From: Bradyrhizobium diazoefficiens | Lineage (GTDB): Bacteria; Pseudomonadota; Alphaproteobacteria; Rhizobiales; Xanthobacteraceae | NCBI RefSeq assembly: GCF_016612535.1 | Contig: NZ_JAENXS010000003.1 | Coordinates: 186,001-250,000, forward strand | Reading direction: 5' to 3' | Length of the DNA: 64,000 nucleotides | In this document: positions 26,754 through 33,783 of the stretch, one piece after another | Layout of the letters: every line of letters begins with the position of its first letter | How positions within the stretch are numbered: position 1 is the stretch's first letter | Notes under the pieces: model-generated | Seen by the model: the letters and a program-made list of their open reading frames with translations, nothing else | What the model was told of the DNA's origin: nothing | Databases searched by the model: none | Position numbers and translations under genes: made by a program

Positions 26754-27167
26754 ATGCGCATCTACGGACCGAATGGCACCACGCTCGGAACGCCGGCCAG
26801 CCAGGCCAGGCGAACGAGCTCCGGCACCTTCGTGCTGCCCGACACCTCGTCGGCGCAGGAGACGCGCGCGGCGGCTGCGCCGAAGGCGTCCGCCAACATC
26901 GACGCGCTGCTCGCCCTGCAAGGCATCGAGGAAGACCCGATCGAGCGCCGCAAGCGCTCGGTCGCCCGCGGCAAGACCGCGCTCGACGTCCTCGACGATC
27001 TCAAGATGGGACTGCTGTCCGGCAATCTCGACGCGTCGACGGTGATGCGGCTGCGCGATGCGGCGGCGAACCTGAAATCGTCCTCCGGCGATCCCGGTCT
27101 CGACTCCGTGCTCTCCGAGATCGAGCTGCGCGTCGAGGTCGAGCTGGCGAAGGCCGGGCGGGCCTGA
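26754..27167 (+). CDS. fliX: Flagellar assembly regulator FliX
   Basis: FliX couples basal-body assembly to FlbD / sigma-54 transcription in Caulobacter and is confined to alphaproteobacteria. The 137-residue product begins MRIYGPNGTT, has a linker (about 12-50) and a helical C-terminal half with GIEEDPIERRKRSVARGKTA, LDVLDDLKMGLLSG and EIELRVEVELAKAGRA, all typical. The start at 26754 gives the family length; an upstream in-frame start at 26649 would run over the CtrA-type box. It is a single gene opposite the hxlR gene. Confidence 0.92.
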   Translation: MRIYGPNGTTLGTPASQARRTSSGTFVLPDTSSAQETRAAAAPKASANIDALLALQGIEEDPIERRKRSVARGKTALDVLDDLKMGLLSGNLDASTVMRLRDAAANLKSSSGDPGLDSVLSEIELRVEVELAKAGRA

Positions 27168-27204
27168 TCGTCGTCCCGGAACCTGGCGCACTTGCGGAAC
27201 GGCG

Positions 27205-27576
27205 TTACGCCGCTTGGTCCTTCAGCTGTGCGTCGTAGCGGCGCTGGGCGGCGAGCACGTCTTTCAGATTCTCTTCGGCCCAATCGCGCAACGGATCGAC
27301 CGCGGCGGAGAGCGTCAGGCCGAGCTGCGTGATCGAATACTCCACCGTCACCGGCACGGTCGCGATGGCGCGGCGCTTGATCAGGCCGTCGCGTTCGAGC
27401 GACTTGAGAACTTGGCTCAGCATCTTCTGCGAGATACCTTCAATCGTGCGGCGCAACTGATTGAAGCGCATCGGCTCCTCGCGCAGCAGCAACAGGATCA
27501 GCACGGCCCATTTGTCGCCGATGCGATCGAGGATCTGACGTGTCGGGCAATCGGCGGCATAGACGTTGGGTTTCAT
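27205..27576 (-). CDS. HxlR-family transcriptional regulator
   Basis: A 123-residue winged-helix DNA-binding protein. The family signature CPTRQILDRIGDKWAVLILL (10-29) is clear, followed by MRFNQLRRTIEGISQKMLSQ, the recognition-helix region, and LERDGLIKR before the wing. The single Cys near the N-terminus (C10) is the position used for redox or electrophile sensing in some HxlR proteins. It is divergent from an NAD(P)-binding oxidoreductase, the usual arrangement for regulator and target. The start at 27576 was chosen because upstream sequence is the 13-base tandem repeat. Confidence 0.92.
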   Translation of the reverse strand: MKPNVYAADCPTRQILDRIGDKWAVLILLLLREEPMRFNQLRRTIEGISQKMLSQVLKSLERDGLIKRRAIATVPVTVEYSITQLGLTLSAAVDPLRDWAEENLKDVLAAQRRYDAQLKDQAA

Positions 27577-27600
27577 CTCAATTCCTCGCGCTTGCTTGGG

Positions 27601-27652
27601 CCTGCCAGCTGTGCTTGCCAGCTGTTCTTGCCAGTTGTTCCTGCCGGTTACT
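27601..27652. repeat. 13-base imperfect tandem repeat upstream of the HxlR gene
   Basis: Four consecutive 13-base units: CCTGCCAGCTGTG, CTTGCCAGCTGTT, CTTGCCAGTTGTT, CCTGCCGGTTACT, with a partial fifth (CCTGCG). The unit is not a multiple of three, so it is not a coding repeat. It lies between the HxlR start and the divergent oxidoreductase promoter and may be an operator array or a slipped-strand repeat. Confidence 0.7.
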
Positions 27653-27749
27653 CCTGCGTAATCAGGTAAGCACAAAGTGCTCTCTTAACACCAGCAAACT
27701 TTGCGATATCTAGTCACCACTGGTTACTACAGAAGCAAAGGATCCTTCC

Positions 27750-28361
27750 ATGAAAATCGCAATTGCCGGCGCCTCGGGCCGGGCCGGTTCGGAGATCACT
27801 AAGGAACTGTCCCGTCGCGGCCATGGCGTCACCGCCATCGCGCGGAACCCGGAGAAGATCGCCGGCCTGCCGAACGTCACGCCGACCAAGGGCGACGTGC
27901 TCGACCAAGCCGGCCTGACAAAACTGTGGGCCGGGCATGACGTCGCCATTAGCTCCGTCCACTTCCTGGCGAGCGACCCGCACAAGCTGATCGGCGCAGC
28001 CAAAGACTCCAAGGTCGGCCGCTATCTCGTCGTCGGCGGCGCCGGCAGCCTGGAGGTGGCCCCCGGCGTTACACTGGTCACAACCCCCGGTTTTCCGGCC
28101 GAATACAAGGCCGAGGCCGAGGCGGGCTCTGCTTTCCTCGACCTGCTGCGGCAGGAAAACGAGCTGAACTGGACCTTCATCTCGCCCTCGGCCCTGTTCA
28201 TCGAGGGGGAACGGACCGCCAAGTTCCGACTCGGCACCGACCAGCTTCTCGCAGATGCGAACGGCAAGAGCTGGATCAGCTTCGCCGACTACGCCATTGC
28301 ACTCGCTGACGAGATCGAGCGGCCGGCCCATTTGCGGCAGCGTTTCACCGTCGGCTACTAG
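27750..28361 (+). CDS. NAD(P)H-binding oxidoreductase, NmrA / SDR-like
   Basis: A 203-residue Rossmann protein starting MKIAIAGASGRAGSEITKEL, with the dinucleotide-binding GASGRAG at 7-13, an acidic NVTPTKGDVLD at the second strand region and YLVVGGAGSLEV in the middle. It resembles the short NAD(P)-binding proteins (YwnB / anti-sigma-like NmrA group) often controlled by HxlR regulators. The divergent HxlR gene supports stress or electrophile-linked expression. The substrate is unknown. Confidence 0.88.
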   Translation: MKIAIAGASGRAGSEITKELSRRGHGVTAIARNPEKIAGLPNVTPTKGDVLDQAGLTKLWAGHDVAISSVHFLASDPHKLIGAAKDSKVGRYLVVGGAGSLEVAPGVTLVTTPGFPAEYKAEAEAGSAFLDLLRQENELNWTFISPSALFIEGERTAKFRLGTDQLLADANGKSWISFADYAIALADEIERPAHLRQRFTVGY

Positions 28362-28442
28362 GCCTTTGGCCGTCTCCGGGCTCTTGCGGATAAACCTTCC
28401 TGTGCAAGGGCTTGGGGCGGTAACCGAAGGATTAAGGAAATA

Positions 28443-28471
28443 TTGTCTGTCACAGGAGGTCGCTATATAAG
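28443..28471 (+). promoter_or_regulatory. Possible sigma-70 promoter before dksA
   Basis: TTGTCT (28443-28448) and TATAAG (28466-28471) are spaced by 17 bases, 58 bases before the dksA start. Reasonable match in an otherwise GC-rich region. Confidence 0.4.
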
Positions 28472-28528
28472 CCCCGGCTCAGCGGACCCCGTTCCGTGCG
28501 AGTCGTTGCTTAGACAGATAGGCCGCCC

Positions 28529-28939
28529 TTGGAAAAGTTGAAAAACTACCGACCGACCGAAAAAGAGCCTTTCATGAACGACAGGCAGAAGGAGTACTTC
28601 CGTATGAAGCTCCTCGCCTGGAAGGATGAGATCCTCAAAGAGTCCAAGCTCACCCTGCAGGCTCTGCAGGAGGAGAACGTGAACCACCCCGATCTCGCCG
28701 ATCGGGCATCGTCCGAAACCGACCGCGCCATCGAACTCCGCGCCCGCGACCGCCAGCGCAAGTTGATCGCCAAGATCGACGCCGCGCTCCAGCGCATCGA
28801 GGACAACACCTACGGCTATTGCGAGGACACCGGCGAGCCGATCTCGTTGAAGCGGCTCGAGGCCCGGCCCATCGCGACGCTCTCGGTGGAAGCGCAGGAG
28901 CGCCACGAGAAACGCGAGAAGGTCTATCGCGACGAATAG
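28529..28939 (+). CDS. dksA: RNA polymerase-binding regulator DksA, Cys-poor type
   Basis: DksA binds RNA polymerase in the secondary channel and works with ppGpp. The 136-residue product has the coiled-coil region with the acidic tip (HPDLADRASSETDRAIELR, about 52-70) and the C-terminal globular part (NTYGYCEDTGEPISLKRLEA, then RPIATLSVEAQERHE). Only one of the four zinc-finger cysteines is kept, as in other alphaproteobacterial Cys-poor DksA proteins, which can be zinc-independent. The TTG at 28529 was taken as start because residues EKLKNYRPTE look conserved; the next ATG at 28574 would remove 15 residues. No operon partners; it ends in a terminator. Confidence 0.9.
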   Translation: MEKLKNYRPTEKEPFMNDRQKEYFRMKLLAWKDEILKESKLTLQALQEENVNHPDLADRASSETDRAIELRARDRQRKLIAKIDAALQRIEDNTYGYCEDTGEPISLKRLEARPIATLSVEAQERHEKREKVYRDE

Positions 28940-28946
28940 AGTCCGG

Positions 28947-28972
28947 GCCGCAGCGATGCGGCTCTTTGTTTT
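28947..28972 (+). terminator. Terminator after dksA
   Basis: A 6-bp stem (28947-28952 with 28957-28962) with a GCGA tetraloop, then CTTTGTTTTT. Confidence 0.8.
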
Positions 28973-29095
28973 TGGGACGCAAGGCGCCGTTTTGTGCCGC
29001 GACCGGCATTTTGCCTGTCGCGGGCTGTCGCTCGCTTCGATGCGCGGGCGCAATCGCGAAAACTGAATCGCGGTCAATGGGCTAGAGTCACTTCC

Positions 29096-29117
29096 TCCGA
29101 GCTCACGTGAGTTCGGA
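29096..29117. repeat. 22-base near-perfect palindrome between dksA and an SDR gene
   Basis: Two 11-base arms around a centre at ACGT, with one mismatch. It is about 210 bases before the SDR start. Such a palindrome could be an operator. The rest of 28973-29325 shows nothing I can support. Confidence 0.55.
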
Positions 29118-29325
29118 TGAGAAACAGCCTTCACTTCAGGTGCGGGAGGTTTTGCGAGTCGCATCAACGAGATCGACTCGACTGTTGAGGCGCCGATCGA
29201 GCAGCATGAAGTGTCGCTGCGCTCATGTCTCGTGCGTCACCGCTAGGTACGCTGCCCCATAAAGCCTGGACCAACTCAATATTTCCTTAAACGCCGGTTG
29301 CAGGCCGCAGCGAGGGGAATTGGCA

Positions 29326-30354
29326 ATGAGCACTGTTCTGGTCACCGGCGGGTCAGGCTTCGTCGGCATCCATGTCGTCCTCCAGCTTCTGGCCGCCGGC
29401 CATGCGGTGCGAACGACAGTGCGACGGCCGGACCGGAGGGCCGACGTGCTGGCGATGCTGCGCAAGGGTGGGGCGGCCTCGCCGGAAGGTCTGTCCTTCT
29501 TCACGGCCGACCTCACCCGGGACGACGGCTGGCGCGAGGCGGTCGCCGGGTGCGAATACGTGCTTCACGTTGCCTCGCCGCTGTTGACCAGTTTGCCCAA
29601 GAACGAGAACGAGATGATCATCCCGGCGCGTGATGGAACGCTTCGAGTGTTGCGTGCCGCGCGCGAGGCCGGCGTGAAGCGCGTCGTCATCACGTCCTCG
29701 GTGGCTGCGATCGGCTACGGCCACCCGCCGAGAGACAAGCCGTTCAACGAGACCGACTGGACCAACCTCGATGGCGCGGATGTGCAGCCATACCCGAAAT
29801 CGAAGACGTTGGCCGAGCGGGCGGCCTGGGATTTCATCGCGCGCGAAGGCGGCGGGCTGGAATTGTCGGTGATCAACCCCGCCGGCATTTTCGGCCCCGT
29901 GCTGGGGCCAGATTTTTCCGGCTCGATCGAGATCGTCAAATCGCTGCTCGACGGCGCCATGCCCGCGGTGCCGCGGGTCTATTTCGGCGTGGTCGACGTG
30001 CGCGACGTTGCCGATTTGCATTTGCGGGCGATGACCGCGCCGGACGCAAAAGGCGAGCGCTTCATCGCCGTCTCCGGCGAAACGCTGTCGATCCTCGACA
30101 TCGGGAAGGTGCTGCGGCGCGAACTGGGACCGAGCGCGCGCCGGGTTCCGCGGCTCCAGGCGCCGGACTGGCTGGTGCGGCTCGCCGCGAACCGGATTCC
30201 CTTGCTGCAGGCGGTCGTACCGATGCTCGGAAAAGTGCGGCATTCCACCAGCGCCAAGGCGCGGTCTCTTCTCGGCTGGCAGCCCCGTTCCAACGAAGAG
30301 GCGATCCTCGCCACGGCCGAGAGCCTGATCCGGCTCGGCCTGGTCAAGGCGTGA
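29326..30354 (+). CDS. NAD(P)-dependent epimerase / dihydroflavonol-reductase-like SDR
   Basis: A 342-residue extended SDR. It starts MSTVLVTGGSGFVGIHVVLQL with the TGGSGFVG cofactor loop (7-14). It has a TADLTRDDGW segment, VITSSVAAIGYG (a catalytic Ser region) and YPKSKTLAE (the YxxxK catalytic pair). The C-terminal part (GKVLRRELGPSARRVPR, then SLLGWQPR) is the substrate domain typical of this group. It should oxidise or reduce a hydroxyl or keto group on a small molecule; the substrate cannot be told. The start ATG at 29326 has GAGGGG upstream; a TTG six bases earlier is less likely. Confidence 0.9.
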   Translation: MSTVLVTGGSGFVGIHVVLQLLAAGHAVRTTVRRPDRRADVLAMLRKGGAASPEGLSFFTADLTRDDGWREAVAGCEYVLHVASPLLTSLPKNENEMIIPARDGTLRVLRAAREAGVKRVVITSSVAAIGYGHPPRDKPFNETDWTNLDGADVQPYPKSKTLAERAAWDFIAREGGGLELSVINPAGIFGPVLGPDFSGSIEIVKSLLDGAMPAVPRVYFGVVDVRDVADLHLRAMTAPDAKGERFIAVSGETLSILDIGKVLRRELGPSARRVPRLQAPDWLVRLAANRIPLLQAVVPMLGKVRHSTSAKARSLLGWQPRSNEEAILATAESLIRLGLVKA

Positions 30355-30438
30355 TGCCGAATGCCGCCTGCGCTTGTCAGACCCCGACGGGGATGCTCCA
30401 CTGCCGACCTCGCTTGTGGTGTGTGGGAGGCGGCGCCG

Positions 30439-31218
30439 ATGGACAAAATTCTCGAAGCCGCAAAGGCGATCGCGCTGGCGCGCCGCAACCATGCGCCGCT
30501 GGCGGCGCTCGAAGTTCCGCCTGATGACGAGGCCGAGGGCTACCAGGTCCAGCGCGCGCTGCATGATCTGCTGTTGAAGAATTTCGGGCCGCTGGTCGGC
30601 TACAAGATCGGCTGCACCAGCCAGGTCATGCAGGAGTACATCGGCATCCCGCATCCCTGCGGTGGCGGCGTGTTCCAGAAGGGCGTGCACGATAGCGGCG
30701 TCAAGCTCACGGCTTCCGACTATGTCCGCGTCGGCGTCGAGTGCGAGATCGCGGTGCGCCTGAAGCGCAACCTTGCCGCCGGCGAGGCGCCGTTCACGGC
30801 CGAATGGGTCGGCGAAGCCGTCGAGGCCTATCATCCCGCGATCGAGATCGTCGATGACCGCTACGTGAAATGGGAGACGATGGGCGCGCCGACGCTGATC
30901 GCCGATGATTTCTTCGCCGCCGGCTGCGTGCTGGGGGCCTCCGTGCCGCGTTCGTCGGTGCCGGACCTGAAATCGGTCAAAGGCCGCGCCATCGTCAACG
31001 GCGAACAGGTGAGCCACGGCACCGGCGCCGACGTGCTCGGCCATCCCCACAACGCACTCGCCTGGCTCGCCAATCATCTCGCCGCCGAAGGCAAGGGTTT
31101 GCATGCGGGACAGCTCGTGCTGACGGGAAGCCTGGTGAAGACGCTGTGGCTGAAAGCCGGCGACAAGGTGCGGATGGAGCTGGACGGGCTGGGCGTGGTG
31201 GAGGCGGAGTTTACGTGA
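30439..31218 (+). CDS. 2-keto-4-pentenoate hydratase-like protein (FAH superfamily)
   Basis: A 259-residue protein matching the MhpD / XylJ type hydratases that add water to 2-hydroxypenta-2,4-dienoate in aromatic meta-cleavage. It has LVGYKIGCTSQVMQEYIGI, VECEIAVRLKRNL with the metal-binding Glu, EIVDDRY, and LTGSLVKTLWLKAGD near the end. The start at 30439 was chosen because it gives the family length; the preceding 26 in-frame residues look non-coding. It follows the SDR gene by 84 bases on the same strand. No other meta-cleavage gene is nearby, so its pathway is uncertain; decarboxylase relatives share the fold. Confidence 0.85.
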   Translation: MDKILEAAKAIALARRNHAPLAALEVPPDDEAEGYQVQRALHDLLLKNFGPLVGYKIGCTSQVMQEYIGIPHPCGGGVFQKGVHDSGVKLTASDYVRVGVECEIAVRLKRNLAAGEAPFTAEWVGEAVEAYHPAIEIVDDRYVKWETMGAPTLIADDFFAAGCVLGASVPRSSVPDLKSVKGRAIVNGEQVSHGTGADVLGHPHNALAWLANHLAAEGKGLHAGQLVLTGSLVKTLWLKAGDKVRMELDGLGVVEAEFT

Positions 31219-31242
31219 ACTCTCTCCGCCGTCGGCAATCTC

Positions 31243-31383
31243 GTGCCCCGGACGCAGCGCAGCACCTCTTTGGTGATGCGCTGCAGAGCCGGGGCCCATG
31301 CAGCAGCGAGTTGCTTGGCTCTCTGGGTCCCGGCTCGGCGCCGCAGCGCTGACGCGTTGCGGCTGGTCCGGGACACGAGAGAG
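31243..31383. repeat. Dispersed intergenic repeat, family B, copy 1
   Basis: A GC-rich element of about 140 bases opening CCCCGGACGCAGCGCAGCAC and closing GGTCCGGGACACGAGAGA, with internal GCCGGGGCCCATG and GGGTCCCGGCTC segments. A second copy with the same order of blocks lies at 62698-62818. Ends form an inverted repeat (CCCCGGAC with GTCCGGGA). I recall such elements from Bradyrhizobium genomes. It follows the hydratase-like gene directly. Confidence 0.75.
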
Positions 31384-31491
31384 ATGAGCCTCTGGCGGAA
31401 ACAATTTCGCGCTATCATCGCAGTCGCAGACACGCCTTCGCATCCTCGCGGCATCTCCGCCCGAGTTTTGCAATCGTCTCGCCCTCCTGAA

Positions 31492-31981
31492 AGCAAGAAG
31501 GCGCAGGGAAGGCCGGGCGCCGGCTGGCACCCGCGATCCCGTGTGCGGATCAAACGCGCACGGGTGGACCACAGGTGACGCCGGGACATCCTGGCCTTCC
31601 CTGCGCGGATGGTTTTAACGGTGTCCTTCGTGCTCTCCCCGGGGAGCGATGCACTATTGCCCCCGTCGCCTTGCGGATGGCTGATGCGCGCGCCCGGTCG
31701 GGCCGCCACATCACCACAAGACTTGACGCACAGGCTCCGGGCGTCAGGACCACACGACTTCTCCGTCCGCGCGCATCTCCGCCGGTTTCTCGATGACTGG
31801 CGTGCGCTCACCATCGAGACCTGCGCAAAGACGCTGTCAGCGCCGTGTCATCGCGCGAGAGGTGATTGCTCACGGGGATTCCCGCCCTGCAACGCTCTTC
31901 GCGCCCGACGCCGTCGCGGCCACCGCATTCCATCCCGCGTTTCGTGACGATCGCGATACGCCCTCTTGTGGGACGGAACGA
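31492..31981 (-). ncRNA. Candidate structured non-coding RNA, minus strand
   Basis: No convincing protein is encoded in 31219-32066. On the minus strand, a good sigma-70 promoter (31988-32016) would start a transcript near 31981. Near its 3' end, a perfect 14-bp inverted repeat (31501-31514 with 31593-31606) encloses a second 10-bp hairpin (31538-31547 with 31555-31564, one G-T pair), and the RNA then runs into a T-rich tail (CTTCTTGCTTTC) like a terminator. I recall similar sequence recurring in Bradyrhizobiaceae, where short spurious proteins are often called on it, but this is not checked. It could instead be a non-transcribed repeat. Length and ends are approximate. Confidence 0.45.
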
Positions 31982-31987
31982 AGCAGG

Positions 31988-32016
31988 AACATAATGGAGC
32001 GGTCGGAACGTGTCAA
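31988..32016 (-). promoter_or_regulatory. Sigma-70-type promoter for the minus-strand RNA candidate
   Basis: On the minus strand, TTGACA (32016-32011) and TATGTT (31993-31988) are separated by 17 bases. The -35 box is perfect and the -10 box matches four of six. It is one of the best sigma-70-like matches I noticed in the window and points away from the toxin gene. Confidence 0.55.
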
Positions 32017-32066
32017 CAAAAATTTTAATAATCCGAAAATTCTGGAATTGAAAATTGGTAACGAAT

Positions 32067-32402
32067 ATGGTACCAGACATCGAGATCACGGAATACAGCA
32101 TCGATGGTCGCAGCCCATTTCAGGAGTGGCATGACGGGCTCGAAGCGCAGGCAGCTGCGGCTGTCTCCGTTGCAATTGGACGGCTCGCCGATGGAAACAC
32201 CTCGAACGTGAAGTCGATCGGCGAGGGCGCGGCCGAACTGAAGATCGATCGTGGCCCCGGTTATCGGGTCTATTTCGGGTGGGATGGTAGCGTGCTGGTG
32301 ATCCTGCTGGGCGGGGGCACCAAGCAGAGGCAGCAGAGCGATATCAGCGTCGCGCTTCGCCGGTGGCGTGACTACAAGGTACGAAAGCGGAATAAGGGAT
32401 GA
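32067..32402 (+). CDS. Type II toxin, RelE/ParE superfamily (HI1419 / HigB-like)
   Basis: A 111-residue protein with the features of the HI1419 addiction-module killer family: GRSPFQEWHDGLEAQAAAAV, an RLADGN segment, the core ELKIDRGPGYRVYFGW (about 60-75), then VLVILLGGGTKQRQQSDI and a final RRWRDYK. Members are RelE-like and act on translating mRNA or related targets. The antitoxin gene starts four bases after its stop, in toxin-first order. The ATG at 32067 was preferred to a TTG 12 bases earlier. An AT-rich stretch (about 32011-32065) just upstream, unlike the flanking DNA, is the likely operator and promoter. Confidence 0.9.
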   Translation: MVPDIEITEYSIDGRSPFQEWHDGLEAQAAAAVSVAIGRLADGNTSNVKSIGEGAAELKIDRGPGYRVYFGWDGSVLVILLGGGTKQRQQSDISVALRRWRDYKVRKRNKG

Positions 32403-32406
32403 GCCG

Positions 32407-32733
32407 ATGCCGTTGACTCACAGTTTTCGAGAGACCATCCGCGCTCGCGCAGAGCGCGATACCGCCTTTCGCGAGGCGCTGTTTCAGGAGGCGATGCAAT
32501 CCCTGTTGCAGGACGATGCCGATTATTGCCGCACCGCGCTCCGGACCTACATCAACGCGACCATCGGTTTCGAGCGGCTAAGCGAGGTGCTCGATCGTCC
32601 GCAGAAGAGCCTGATGCGGATGTTTGGGCCAGGCGGAAACCCAACGATGGCCAATCTGATGGCGGTGATCCACGCGCTTCAGAAGGAGACCGGCGTGCAT
32701 TTGGAAATACGCGCAGTCGCGGACGCCGCGTGA
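32407..32733 (+). CDS. Antitoxin, HI1420 / HigA-like
   Basis: A 108-residue partner of the preceding toxin. It contains the family core AMQSLLQDDADYCRTALRTY, then INATIGFERLSEVLDRPQKS and LMRMFGPGGNPTMANLMAVI, a Cro/C1-type helix-turn-helix region in the C-terminal half, and ends with LHALQKETGVHLEI-like sequence. Such antitoxins bind the toxin and repress the operon. It starts four bases after the toxin stop and is followed by a dispersed palindromic repeat 21 bases later. Confidence 0.9.
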   Translation: MPLTHSFRETIRARAERDTAFREALFQEAMQSLLQDDADYCRTALRTYINATIGFERLSEVLDRPQKSLMRMFGPGGNPTMANLMAVIHALQKETGVHLEIRAVADAA

Positions 32734-32754
32734 AAAGTGCACGTCTCTCCCGCT

Positions 32755-32839
32755 GTCATTGCGAGGAGCTCTTGCGACGAAGCAATCCAGAGCCCTTCCG
32801 CGGAGGGATTCTGGATTGCTTCGCTGCGCTCGCAATGAC
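32755..32839. repeat. REP-like palindromic repeat, family A, copy 1
   Basis: An 85-base element whose ends are exact inverted copies (GTCATTGCGAG at the left, CTCGCAATGAC at the right) with a second internal pair (GAAGCAATCCAGA with TCTGGATTGCTTC). A second copy is at 46916-46993. It lies between the antitoxin and flgH and can fold into one long hairpin. Confidence 0.88.
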
Positions 32840-32914
32840 GGAGTCTGAGGCAGCGCCGTCGCTACATCTACGCCGCAGCTCGCGGCCCGTAAGCGCACCG
32901 CCCCCAAAATACAT

Positions 32915-32947
32915 GCGGCCTCCGGCAGGGGAGCTACCGGAGGCCGC
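32915..32947 (-). terminator. Inverted repeat after flgH, probable terminator
   Basis: An 11-bp perfect stem (32915-32925 with 32937-32947) with an 11-base loop. On the minus strand it is followed by ATGTATTTTG, a weak T-rich run, about 60 bases past the flgH stop. Confidence 0.6.
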
Positions 32948-33007
32948 GTCGTACATCGTCGTTCGCGCCTAGGTTCGCGAACACGATGTGGGAGCTCTTG
33001 CAGAAGG

Positions 33008-33775
33008 CTAGAAGGGCAGCAGCACGTCCATGACTTGCTGGCCGTAGCGCGGCTGCTGCACGTCCGTGATCTGGCCGCGGCCGCCATAGGCGATGCGGGC
33101 TTGCGCGATCTTGCTGGAATCGATGGTGTTGTCGCTCTGGATGTCCTCGGGCCTGACGATGCCGGCGACCACGAGCTCGCGGATCTCGAAGTTGACGCGG
33201 ATCTCCTGCTTGCCTTCGACCACGAGGTTGCCGTTCGGCAGCACCTGGGTCACGACCGCGGCGACGTTGGTCTGCAGGGCTTCGGTGCGCTGCACGCTGC
33301 CCTTGCCGTCGCTGGAGGCGGTGGAGTCGGCGGTGAGAATGCGGCCGGGCAGCACCTTCTGTGCCTGCACGCCGAGCGTCTTCGAGCCGATGAAATCGGT
33401 GATGCCCGAATCTTCCGAATTGGTACGGCTGCGCTGGGTCTCGTTGGACAGGTTGGCCTTGTCGGTGATGTTCACGGTCACGGTCAGGAGGTCGCCGACA
33501 TGAGTCGCGCGCTGGTCCTTGAAGAAGGCGCGGCTGCCGTTGCGCCACAGCGAGTTCGGATTGTAGGAGGCGACCTCCGGCTTCGGCATCGGCATCTGCA
33601 CCGGCTTGTAGCCGGGCTGCGTCGTCGGATTGTCGATCGCCGACAATTTCGGTTGCTCGCCGATCTGCGACAGGCGGTCGATCGAGGAGCAGCCGCTTGC
33701 GAGCGCGCAAGTGGAGAGCAGCAGGCCAGAGATCGCGATGCGACGAAGACGGGAAGCCGAACTGAACGAGGACAT
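33008..33775 (-). CDS. flgH: Flagellar L-ring lipoprotein FlgH
   Basis: Outer-membrane L-ring subunit, 255 residues. It has a lipoprotein signal with the lipobox LASGC (25-29, acylated Cys29). Family segments are NSLWRNGSRAFFKDQRATHV, VGDLLTVTVNITDKANLSNE, NGNLVVEGKQEIRVNFE and VVAGIVRPEDIQSDNTI. It is the last gene of the leftward flgF-flgG-flgA-flgH operon, eight bases after flgA. Confidence 0.95.
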   Translation of the reverse strand: MSSFSSASRLRRIAISGLLLSTCALASGCSSIDRLSQIGEQPKLSAIDNPTTQPGYKPVQMPMPKPEVASYNPNSLWRNGSRAFFKDQRATHVGDLLTVTVNITDKANLSNETQRSRTNSEDSGITDFIGSKTLGVQAQKVLPGRILTADSTASSDGKGSVQRTEALQTNVAAVVTQVLPNGNLVVEGKQEIRVNFEIRELVVAGIVRPEDIQSDNTIDSSKIAQARIAYGGRGQITDVQQPRYGQQVMDVLLPF

Positions 33776-33783
33776 GACTTACT

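Noticed and set aside
29353..31572. A 739-residue minus-strand frame opposite the SDR and hydratase-like genes
   Set aside because: It overlaps two well-supported genes entirely and has the composition of an antisense shadow.
31074..31814. Minus-strand and plus-strand protein frames within the RNA candidate and repeat family B
   Set aside because: No start signals, no recognisable domains, and they cross the boundary between the repeat and the structured element. Treated as spurious.
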